This document shows positions 1 through 5,517 of a stretch of DNA of 6,071 bases, one piece after another. This stretch comes from an uncultured Bacteroidota bacterium (GTDB lineage Bacteria; Bacteroidota; Bacteroidia; B-17B0; Aurantibacillaceae): the NCBI GenBank assembly GCA_937868675.1, contig CALMNJ010000578.1, positions 1 to 6,071 of the forward strand. The letters are read 5' to 3'. The translations under genes were made by a program, and so were the position numbers. How positions within the stretch are numbered: position 1 is the stretch's first letter; each line of letters opens with the position of its first letter. The notes under the pieces were generated by a model. That model did not search any database. It saw only the letters and a program-made list of their open reading frames with translations, and was not told the origin of the DNA.

Positions 1-1566
1 TATCAGATACCGCAAATTGATCCCGACACCAAAGTAAACGAGACTGTAACGCGGGAAGACTATCAGAACTTAGCATCGAAAGATATCGCCAGCATTGCCG
101 CCACAGCGCCCGGTGCTTTTGATAATATAAGTGGCGAGGAATATGCACAGCTTAAGGAAAACGGCTTTAAGGAAGTAAGTCAGGAGCCACTTTCAACGCT
201 GAGCATAGATGTTGACAGGGCATCGTACACAAATGTGCGCAGGTATTTAAACAGTCGTCAATTGCCGCCCCCCGGGGCGGTGCGCATCGAGGAAATGATC
301 AATTATTTTCATTACGACTACCCGCAGCCACAGAAAGACAAGCCCTTTTCGGTAAATATGAGCTATGTTTCATGCCCCTGGAATGCCGGGCATGGGCTTG
401 TACAGGTTGGTATTAAGGCCAGAGAGGTAGAGGCTGAAAAGATGCCGCCTGCCAATTTTGTTTTCCTTATTGATGTTTCAGGTTCTATGGATAATCCGGA
501 CAAGCTGCCGTTGCTTAAATCGGCACTCTATCTTTTAATTGATCAGCTCCGGCCGCAGGATAAAATTTCGATTGTGGTTTATGCCGGCAACGCGGGATTG
601 GTGCTTAAACCAACTTCAGGCTCCGAAAAATTAAAAATACAGGAGGCCATTGCGCAGCTTTCGGCCGGAGGTTCCACCGCCGGAGGCGAGGGCATTATGC
701 TGGCCTATAAAACGGCGCTCAAAAACTTTAACCCTAAGAGCAATAATCGGGTAATACTTGCAACCGACGGTGATTTTAATGTGGGTGTGAGCAGTGATGA
801 AGAGCTTGTACAGCTTATTGAGTCGAAGCGGGGAGAAGGTGTTTTTCTTTCGGTTCTGGGTTTTGGTACCGGCAATTACAAGGATTCAAAAATGGAGCTG
901 CTGGCAGATAAAGGCAACGGAAACTACTTCTACATAGATAACCTGCTGGAGGCTAAAAAAGTGCTTGTGAGCGAAATGGGTGGGACGTTATTAACGGTTG
1001 CGAAGGATGTAAAGATACAGGTGGAGTTCAACCCGCAAAAGGTAAAATCGTATCGCCTTGTTGGTTATGAAAACAGGGTACTGAATAAGGAGGACTTTAA
1101 TGATGACGCTAAAGATGCCGGTGAATTGGGATCGGGACATTGCGTTACGGCGCTTTATGAGATCGTACCTGCCGGCTCAACCGAAAATTTAAGCGGAGTG
1201 GATACATTGAAATATCAGAAGACAATACCGGTTGCTGTGGCTTCAAACGAAATACTAACACTAAAAACGCGTTACAAGGAGCCCGTTTCCGAAGTGTCGA
1301 AGATGGATTCGTTTACATTGGCCGACGAACAAATGAATCCGGAATTAGCACCTGAAAACGTGAGGTTCGCCGCAGCCGTTGCAGAATTTGGTATGCTTTT
1401 GAGGCAATCAGAACTTAAAGGAACAAGCAGCTACGCTTCTGTAATAAAAATGGCCCGCAATGCAAAAGGAACCGATGAGCAGGGCTACCGGACAGAATTT
1501 ATCAAACTGGCTGAAACAGCCGAAATGCTTTACAAACAAAACGAGATAAGCGCAAAGGGAAAATAA
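1..1566 (+). CDS. VWA domain protein of the YfbK type (5' end outside window)
   Basis: The frame is open from base 1 with no start in view, so this is the C-terminal 521 residues of a longer protein. A GTG at 235 would cut into the conserved N-terminal block (PLSTLSIDVDRASYTNVRRY, around residues 63-82) and is not the real start. Residues 12-40 read like a TonB-plug-type linker (TREDYQNLASKDIASIAATA), common ahead of this family in Bacteroidota. The von Willebrand A domain spans about residues 150-330 and has a complete metal-binding MIDAS site: D158-x-S160-x-S162, T226, and D256 in ATDGDFNVG. The rest, about 330-515, matches the C-terminal DUF3520 region, including a GYRTEFIKLAE stretch near the end. 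In Bacteroidota such proteins are usually exported and envelope-bound, presumably binding protein ligands through the metal site. Ligand and role are unknown. No signal peptide can be judged because the N-terminus is missing. Family assignment is firm; function is not. Confidence 0.93.
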   Translation, partial: YQIPQIDPDTKVNETVTREDYQNLASKDIASIAATAPGAFDNISGEEYAQLKENGFKEVSQEPLSTLSIDVDRASYTNVRRYLNSRQLPPPGAVRIEEMINYFHYDYPQPQKDKPFSVNMSYVSCPWNAGHGLVQVGIKAREVEAEKMPPANFVFLIDVSGSMDNPDKLPLLKSALYLLIDQLRPQDKISIVVYAGNAGLVLKPTSGSEKLKIQEAIAQLSAGGSTAGGEGIMLAYKTALKNFNPKSNNRVILATDGDFNVGVSSDEELVQLIESKRGEGVFLSVLGFGTGNYKDSKMELLADKGNGNYFYIDNLLEAKKVLVSEMGGTLLTVAKDVKIQVEFNPQKVKSYRLVGYENRVLNKEDFNDDAKDAGELGSGHCVTALYEIVPAGSTENLSGVDTLKYQKTIPVAVASNEILTLKTRYKEPVSEVSKMDSFTLADEQMNPELAPENVRFAAAVAEFGMLLRQSELKGTSSYASVIKMARNAKGTDEQGYRTEFIKLAETAEMLYKQNEISAKGK

Positions 1567-1570
1567 AGGA

Positions 1571-2512
1571 TCAGAACTTAGAGCGGAGGCGAGCTGATTT
1601 ACGTTGCTGCTTGAAAATGTAACCAAAAGTCACCTCAATGCTTACGTAGGTATCTTTTTGTTTATCACCACGTTGAGCAGGGTTTCCTGAAGCATCTGGT
1701 TTAGTAGCTCCGTAAATGGCTCCTTTATTAGGGTCGGCCATCTGAACAGCCAAAGGACCGTAATACTGCCCCAGCACAACAGGGTCATAATAAGATGTGC
1801 CAACATCATCAATGTAATCGGTAAAGGTTTTACGATAACAAACTTCCACGCCTATAGCGTATATTTTTTTCAAAATCAGTTTGTAATAGCCACCCATTGG
1901 AATGCAGAAGCTGTAGTTCTTGTAAACTTTAGGACCACCCGGCAAACCTTCACCTTCAGTATGTAATGGTTTAAGACGTACCCAGTTTCCCTGTGGGGTA
2001 AGTCCGTAAGGATCAAAATAAAATACGCCGAAGCCCACAAAGCCCATTAGGTTATGCGCAATGTTTTTATAACGCGCATAATTTTTCTGAACCCCGTAAT
2101 GTCCGCCGCCACGCTTTATCCGCTGAATACCACCCTCAATACGGGCACTGAATTCGTAAATATTGGATTTAAAATTCAGGTTGCGGTTGTTGCGATAAAT
2201 GTCGGTGGTAAGGTTATCGTTACCTTTTACGAGCAGGTAATCCAGTTTGGCCGACACACAGAAAAACTTATCAAATTTATAACGCGCTCCAAGTCCAAAA
2301 GCTGTACGACTCTGGCTTATGTTCAGGTCGGCCGGACTGTAATCGGTGCCCTTGCGGTTACGTCCGCCAAGGTCGCCCAAAAAGTTGGCCGAACCGGTGG
2401 TGAAATAAATTTCACGTTTATATTTTTTCCATTCGTGAGGACGCAAAAAAGCCTGAGCAAACAGCCCTGTGTTAAGCGCAACAAACGATAGAAAGAATAA
2501 TGTTTTTTTCAT
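1571..2512 (-). CDS. Secreted outer-membrane beta-barrel-like protein
   Basis: This encodes 313 residues from the ATG at 2512. A TTG two codons upstream would only add Met-Arg ahead of the signal peptide, so I prefer the ATG. Residues 1 to about 20 (MKKTLFFLSFVALNTGLFAQ) form a classical signal peptide: a KK start, a hydrophobic core, and cleavage near FA/Q. The mature part begins with a Bacteroidota barrel-like opening (IYFTTGSANFLGDLGGRN), followed by alternating aromatic/hydrophobic strands such as FGLGARYKF, CVSAKLDYL, FVGFGVFYF and, near the end, YVSIEVTFGYIF. Turns are rich in G, N and D. No enzymatic motif is visible. It resembles small outer-membrane beta-barrel proteins (PorT/DUF6089-like), but I cannot fix the exact family. 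The likely location is the outer membrane; cargo or partner is unknown. It converges on the VWA gene with 4 bases between the stops, so each gene's transcript end probably runs into the other. The C-terminal tail after the last strand is basic (KQQRKSARLRSKF). Confidence 0.85.
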   Translation of the reverse strand: MKKTLFFLSFVALNTGLFAQAFLRPHEWKKYKREIYFTTGSANFLGDLGGRNRKGTDYSPADLNISQSRTAFGLGARYKFDKFFCVSAKLDYLLVKGNDNLTTDIYRNNRNLNFKSNIYEFSARIEGGIQRIKRGGGHYGVQKNYARYKNIAHNLMGFVGFGVFYFDPYGLTPQGNWVRLKPLHTEGEGLPGGPKVYKNYSFCIPMGGYYKLILKKIYAIGVEVCYRKTFTDYIDDVGTSYYDPVVLGQYYGPLAVQMADPNKGAIYGATKPDASGNPAQRGDKQKDTYVSIEVTFGYIFKQQRKSARLRSKF

Positions 2513-2534
2513 TCGCAAACGTAAAATTTCACGC

Positions 2535-2564
2535 TAAAGATAAGCTATTTTATTGGACTGCAAA
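2535..2564 (-). promoter_or_regulatory. Candidate Bacteroidota promoter of the beta-barrel gene
   Basis: On the minus strand a TTTG (2564-2561) is followed after 18 bases by TATCTTTA (2542-2535). This matches the Bacteroidota -33/-7 pattern TTTG...TAnnTTTG except for the last base of the -7 box. Predicted transcription would begin near 2528, giving a leader of about 16 bases before the ATG at 2512. The leader is A/T-rich with no Shine-Dalgarno sequence, as usual in this phylum. Assigned by pattern only. Confidence 0.4.
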
Positions 2565-2630
2565 AAGCCATAACAAGGAAAAAATAACACGTTTGCGGTT
2601 AATAAAAGGGAATGGCCCGTAACCCGGTTT

Positions 2631-2651
2631 GTTTTACAAAATGTGTAAAGC
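2631..2651. repeat. Inverted repeat TTTACA-5-TGTAAA upstream of the beta-barrel gene
   Basis: TTTACA (2633-2638) and TGTAAA (2644-2649) are perfect inverted repeats around a 5-base loop. In RNA a G-U and a G-C pair extend the stem to 8 pairs. No U-run follows on either strand, so it does not look like an intrinsic terminator. It lies about 70 bases upstream of the -33 box of the beta-barrel gene. It could be a regulator site or the end of a decayed repeat. Confidence 0.35.
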
Positions 2652-2673
2652 CATCTCAAAAATAAATCTTGCG

Positions 2674-2710
2674 GTCACCCTGCCATACCAGGGCCTGGGT
2701 TTCAGGGTCT
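2674..2710 (+). repeat. Degenerate REP-like hairpin, copy 1
   Basis: This has the form GTCACCCTG, a spacer, then TTTCAGGGTCT. The arms ACCCTG (2677-2682) and CAGGGT (2703-2708) pair perfectly over 6 bases. The spacer contains its own small inverted repeat, CCAGG-g-CCTGG (2688-2698). The GTCA...GTTTC-n-G-n-n-TCT skeleton is shared with the second copy at 2990-3017, which lies in the opposite orientation. From memory, hairpins of this GTCA...TTTCAG..TCT type are scattered between genes in sphingobacterial genomes. I could not check this. Confidence 0.5.
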
Positions 2711-2742
2711 GGAGCCTTGTAAAATAGAACCTTTTAGCAGTT

Positions 2743-2980
2743 GTCTGGAAATTATTTTTGGGCGCCCGGGCGCGCTTTACACTCCAAGCCCGCTTGTCTT
2801 TGCTATGTTAGTAGGGCTCCAGTGGCTATCACGCCCCGGCGTTATCGCCGCTTCGCCCAACAAACATTACGCAAAGCCTTAAGCGGGGCTTTCCGTTGCA
2901 ATCGCTGGCGCTAAGGGCTGGTAAACAAAGGCGGTAGCCTCACAAAAACAAATTGTCATCTTAAAATTTTATTTCCAGAC
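2743..2980. mobile_element. MITE-like non-coding insertion, 238 bp, with terminal inverted repeats
   Basis: The left end GTCTGGAAAT (2743-2752) is the exact reverse complement of the right end ATTTCCAGAC (2971-2980). Immediately outside both ends is the direct repeat AGTT (2739-2742 and 2981-2984), consistent with a 4-bp target-site duplication. A/T-rich inner borders enclose a GC-rich core unlike the flanking DNA. The core is full of inverted repeats: the 12-bp palindrome GCGCCCGGGCGC (2762-2773), CGGCG-4-CGCCG (2837-2850), AAAGCC-8-GGCTTT (2873-2892) and AGGC-4-GCCT (2929-2940). There is no transposase and no credible coding frame, so it would need a transposase in trans if mobile. Alternatives are a structured non-coding RNA gene or a decayed repeat. 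A caveat is that GTCTGGA also occurs at 2707-2713, so the left boundary is not unique on its own. Confidence 0.55.
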
Positions 2981-2989
2981 AGTTACTTA

Positions 2990-3017
2990 GAGATACCGAA
3001 ACGAGTCCGGCATGACA
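2990..3017 (-). repeat. Degenerate REP-like hairpin, copy 2
   Basis: On the minus strand this reads TGTCATGCCG, a 9-base loop, then CGGTATCTC. The arms ATGCCG (3013-3008) and CGGTAT (2998-2993) form six pairs in minus-strand RNA, one of them G-U. It shares the GTCA...GTTTC-n-G-n-n-TCT skeleton with the copy at 2674-2710 but is inverted, so the two face each other across the MITE-like element. It lies about 90 bases beyond the helicase stop codon and in the same sense, so it would be in the helicase 3' untranslated region if transcription reaches that far. Confidence 0.5.
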
Positions 3018-3069
3018 ATCTGGTGTATTTGAATGGGCCTCTGATGTATTACCGGTATTAATCGTTTTT

Positions 3070-3103
3070 AGGTTTAACAAGCCTTCCATACTTTGGTAAA
3101 CCT
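3070..3103 (-). terminator. Stem-loop directly after the helicase stop codon
   Basis: AGGTTTA (3070-3076) and TAAACCT (3097-3103) form a perfect 7-bp stem with a 20-base loop that can pair partly within itself. The stem begins 1 base past the helicase TAG. On the minus strand it is followed by AAAAACG, not a U-run, so it is not a canonical intrinsic terminator. It may protect the 3' end of the mRNA or help weak termination. A five-T run lies on the plus strand just before the left arm. Confidence 0.35.
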
Positions 3104-3104
3104 T

Positions 3105-4529
3105 CTATTCCACCAGTTGAGGGCTGAAATTGATGAGATAAACCTTTTCGGTAGCCCGTGTAAGGGCTGTATATAGCCAACGGGCCAGTTCCCTGTTTAC
3201 GCCGTCAGGTGGCAAAAAGCCCTGGTCAATAAACACCGCCGGCCACTGTCCGCCCTGCGCCTTATGACAGGTAATGGCATAACTGAATTTTACCTGCAGG
3301 GCATTGTAATACGGACTTTTTTTGAGATACGCTGCGCGCAGAGCCCTGCTGGGTTCGCCGGCAACATCTTCCATAATCATTTCGTGCAGGCGCTGCTGGT
3401 CGGCCGGACTCAACGCCGGACTGTCGCTAAACAGGGTATCGGTCATTATTTTTACCTCCTGCTCCGGCAGGGCAGGGTAATCGGTTAGCCTGATCACACA
3501 ATCACAAAAATTAAAACCGTACAGGGTTTCGCGGCGGCGTATCCGCATAATTTCTGCCATGTCGCCATTGGCTATAAACGTGGTTTCGCTGTTGTTTTCG
3601 GGCAACCAGTAATAATTGTTTTTTACAATCATTATTTTGTCGCCGGCACAAAGGTCTTCTTCAAATAATTTAATGCGGTTGCGGTAACTTTGGTTAAACA
3701 GGCCGGCCCGTTTATTGCTGCGTGTAACAATCAGCACGTTATCCTCACCGTATTCCCTGATGGTATTTTGCAGCGTGTCCTCCAGTTCTTCGCCCGTCAG
3801 GTTTTGCAGGTCGCTGTGGGGCTTCAGGCGCGGCAGTTCAAACACCTCCGAACTGATGCCTTCGCGTATCCGCGTGGCGTTAAGCAAAATACCGCTTTCC
3901 AGGCGCTGGCGGGCCACCTCGGTGAGTTCGCACTGGGTAATGTTGAGATAAAATGCGTTTTTAAGGTAGGCCTGGTCCAGTGCGGGGCTTATGCTGCTTC
4001 CTACCGGTGGCAGTTGGGCCGTGTCGCCTATCAGCAACAGTTTGCAGTTGTCGCCCGAATACACGTATTCAAACAGGTTTTCGAGCAGGTTATTAAACAG
4101 GCTTTCGCACCCCATATCCGCCCCCATCATCGCGGCCTCGTCAACAATAAACACGGTATTCCGATGCAGGTTTTCGGCCAGGCTCATAAATAGGCCCCCA
4201 TCGGGCGATGTGGCCGTTTTAAAAATTTTACGGTGTATGGTTTGCGCGGGCATCTTTGCATACGCACTGAGCACTTTAGCGGCCCTTCCGGTTGGTGCCA
4301 TAAGCACACTGCGCTGCCTCACACCGGGCAGGGCTCTGGTAATGGCCGATACAAGGCTGGTTTTGCCGGTGCCCGCATATCCTTTCAGGATAAACAGGCT
4401 GCGGTCGCCGCCGGCAATCACAAAATCCGACAGCATTTCAAGGCATTGCAACTGCCCCCTGTTGGGTTCAAACGGCAGATTCTGAAGGGCTGTGTGCAAA
4501 AAATGAGCGGGCCCGGGTTTGGTATTCAT
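3105..4529 (-). CDS. RecD/Dda-like SF1B ATP-dependent DNA helicase
   Basis: This is a single-protein, 474-residue helicase of superfamily 1B, expected to use ATP to unwind DNA 5' to 3' in the cytoplasm. Motifs appear in order: Walker A GYAGTGKTS (50-58, K56/T57), motif Ia APTGRAAKVL (78-87), motif II VFIVDEAAMM (126-135, D130/E131), motif III LLLIGDTAQLPPVG (164-177), a TEVARQ segment (203-208), LIVTRSN (266-272), motif V AITCHKAQGGQW (418-429) and motif VI LYTALTRATEKVYLI (452-466, R458). The C-terminal part is a UvrD_C_2-type fold. It lacks the long N-terminal region of RecD2 and is close in size to phage T4 Dda, so it is the short RecD-like type widespread in Bacteroidota rather than a RecBCD subunit. 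No recB or recC is nearby. The ATG at 4529 precedes the domain by a normal 45 residues. It is transcribed alone, divergently from the DUF3822-rsmD operon. Likely roles are repair or replication-fork processing; the exact role is not shown by the sequence. Confidence 0.93.
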   Translation of the reverse strand: MNTKPGPAHFLHTALQNLPFEPNRGQLQCLEMLSDFVIAGGDRSLFILKGYAGTGKTSLVSAITRALPGVRQRSVLMAPTGRAAKVLSAYAKMPAQTIHRKIFKTATSPDGGLFMSLAENLHRNTVFIVDEAAMMGADMGCESLFNNLLENLFEYVYSGDNCKLLLIGDTAQLPPVGSSISPALDQAYLKNAFYLNITQCELTEVARQRLESGILLNATRIREGISSEVFELPRLKPHSDLQNLTGEELEDTLQNTIREYGEDNVLIVTRSNKRAGLFNQSYRNRIKLFEEDLCAGDKIMIVKNNYYWLPENNSETTFIANGDMAEIMRIRRRETLYGFNFCDCVIRLTDYPALPEQEVKIMTDTLFSDSPALSPADQQRLHEMIMEDVAGEPSRALRAAYLKKSPYYNALQVKFSYAITCHKAQGGQWPAVFIDQGFLPPDGVNRELARWLYTALTRATEKVYLINFSPQLVE

Positions 4530-4533
4530 TGCT

Positions 4534-4564
4534 TAAAAATACCACAAGCGCAATTAGATTGCAA
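4534..4564 (-). promoter_or_regulatory. Candidate helicase promoter overlapped by an inverted repeat
   Basis: On the minus strand a TTG (4564-4562) precedes TATTTTTA (4541-4534) by 20 bases, one mismatch from the TAnnTTTG -7 box. Initiation would then fall almost on the ATG at 4529, giving a leaderless or very short-leader mRNA. Within the spacer lies the perfect inverted repeat GCAATtagATTGC (4550-4562), with a third overlapping half-site making ATTGCAAT (4558-4565). That is a plausible operator between the -33 and -7 boxes. Pattern evidence only; an upstream promoter is possible. Confidence 0.33.
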
Positions 4565-4578
4565 TACAACATAATAAC

Positions 4579-4617
4579 AGGCCCGGCTGCCACACCGATT
4601 CATTCGTGCCGGGGGCC
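4579..4617. repeat. Long GC-rich imperfect hairpin in the divergent region
   Basis: AGGCCCGGC (4579-4587) pairs with GCCGGG-gg-CCT (4608-4618), interrupted by a 2-base bulge, around a 20-base loop. In the plus direction it is followed by TTAATTT, so it has the shape of an imperfect rho-independent terminator. It lies just upstream of the DUF3822 promoter and could stop antisense transcription leaving the helicase gene. It could instead be a relic repeat. In the minus direction no U-run follows. Confidence 0.4.
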
Positions 4618-4648
4618 TTTAATTTCAGATAATTTAAACGTAGTTTTG
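4618..4648 (+). promoter_or_regulatory. Promoter of the DUF3822-rsmD operon
   Basis: TAGTTTTG (4641-4648) is an exact match to the Bacteroidota -7 consensus TAnnTTTG. Nineteen bases upstream is TTTA (4618-4621), one base off the TTTG -33 box. The predicted transcription start is about 4653-4656, immediately before the TTG start codon at 4657. This is the best promoter candidate in the window. Confidence 0.6.
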
Positions 4649-4664
4649 TTGCCCTGTTGGCAAC
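4648..4664. promoter_or_regulatory. 17-bp palindrome across the transcription and translation start
   Basis: GTTGCCctgttGGCAAC has perfect 6-base arms (4648-4653 and 4659-4664) around 5 bases. The left arm shares its first base with the -7 box and covers the predicted initiation point. The centre contains the first two bases of the TTG start codon. The position would suit a repressor operator. An mRNA hairpin would require transcription to start upstream of this promoter. No regulator is identified. Confidence 0.4.
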
Positions 4665-5517
4665 GCCATACATAAGCAAACACTATGCCTCTGCACAGGC
4701 CGCTGCGGGCAATGCGCCGGGTGCCCTCAGCATAACCCTTACAGGCCATGGCATCCGTTATGCTACCTTCAGTGCCGATTACCGCACCCTTTCCGGGCTT
4801 GGGCATTCGTATCCGGACGATACCATGCACGGCGCACCGGGCGGGTTTTCTGAACATTTTGCTTACCTTCTCAATAACCACTTTCCTGATTCGAAACAAT
4901 TTGGCAAAGTAAACATTACTCTGCTAAACCGCGATTTTACACTGCTCCCCGAATCGTTTGCCGGCGAAGGCGATATACGAAAACATCTTGTTTTTTCGGG
5001 CGGCAACGCTGCCGGCACCAATGTAATGCATAACAGCGTGAAGGATACGGTGGTGGGTTTTTCGACCGATGCCGAAGTGTTTTCTCTGCTGGGCAAAAAA
5101 TTTGCATGGGCCTCCATACGCCATGCGGCGGCTGTAACCCCCGCGCTTATGTTAACGCACCATAGCCTGCGCAACTGCGATGTTTTTTTGCAAACGGGCC
5201 GTTCCGTAATAGAAATCTGCGTTTGCAGCGGGCAGCAGCTTAAATACTATAACGTGTTTCATGTTGAAACCGACGAGGATATTCTGTACTACCTGCTTTT
5301 TACCATGGAACAGCTTCAGCTTGACCCCGCCACGGTGCGCCTGGCGCTGGCAGGCGAAAGGGAGGTAAACGACGCCCTGCACAAAAGTATAAAGCGTTAC
5401 ATACAACAGGTGTTGTTTGTTTCGCCCGATCCCACCATTAGCATTAAGGGCGATGCCTCACAATTGCCGGGCCATTTTTATTTTGATGTTTTACACGCCC
5501 ATTTATGCGCATCATAG
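4657..5517 (+). CDS. DUF3822 family protein
   Basis: This encodes 286 residues and belongs to DUF3822, a Bacteroidota family found beside rsmD. I recall a structural-genomics member with an actin-like ATPase fold, but the biochemical role is unknown. Family-like blocks are the strand pair LSITLTGHGIRYATFSAD (24-41), FTLLPESF (94-101), WASIRHAAAVTPAL (151-164), VIEICVCSGQQLKYYNVFHV (184-203) with DEDILYYLLFTMEQLQL (207-222), and the C-terminal HFYFDVLHAHLCAS (273-286). No signal peptide or membrane segment is evident, so it is probably cytoplasmic. The start is unusual. No in-frame ATG exists until about residue 57, which would remove the first conserved strand. The frame is closed by TAA at 4630-4632, and TTG at 4657 is the only conventional codon that keeps the N-terminus. 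It lies a few bases from the predicted transcription start. The 3' end overlaps rsmD by 13 bases, indicating one transcript and probably coupled translation. Confidence 0.87.
   Translation: MATPYISKHYASAQAAAGNAPGALSITLTGHGIRYATFSADYRTLSGLGHSYPDDTMHGAPGGFSEHFAYLLNNHFPDSKQFGKVNITLLNRDFTLLPESFAGEGDIRKHLVFSGGNAAGTNVMHNSVKDTVVGFSTDAEVFSLLGKKFAWASIRHAAAVTPALMLTHHSLRNCDVFLQTGRSVIEICVCSGQQLKYYNVFHVETDEDILYYLLFTMEQLQLDPATVRLALAGEREVNDALHKSIKRYIQQVLFVSPDPTISIKGDASQLPGHFYFDVLHAHLCAS

Noticed and set aside
235..1566. A GTG start at 235 for the VWA protein
   Set aside because: The frame is open back to base 1 and residues before 235 carry conserved family sequence (ending SIDVDRASYTN), so the gene is truncated by the window edge rather than starting there.
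1570..1598. ATCAG/CTGAT stem after the VWA stop as a terminator
   Set aside because: It has only 5 pairs over a 19-base loop with no T-run, and it lies within the end of the beta-barrel coding sequence.
2054..2491. 145-codon plus-strand open frame opposite the beta-barrel gene
   Set aside because: It lies wholly antisense to a convincing signal-peptide protein and shows no recognisable domain.
2513..2518. A TTG start at 2518 for the beta-barrel protein
   Set aside because: It adds only Met-Arg before a normal ATG-initiated signal peptide.
2805..2882. A 25-codon ATG frame (MLVGLQWLSRPGV...) inside the MITE-like element
   Set aside because: It is very short, runs through strong inverted repeats and has no promoter or domain. 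Such frames arise as by-products of repeats.
2855..2910. Possible integron attC site beginning GCCCAAC
   Set aside because: The left RYYYAAC core is present, but no matching GTTRRRY site follows at the right distance, and there is no cassette or integrase.
3690..4193. 167-codon plus-strand open frame inside the helicase gene
   Set aside because: It is the antisense shadow of a gene with intact helicase motifs and has no independent support.
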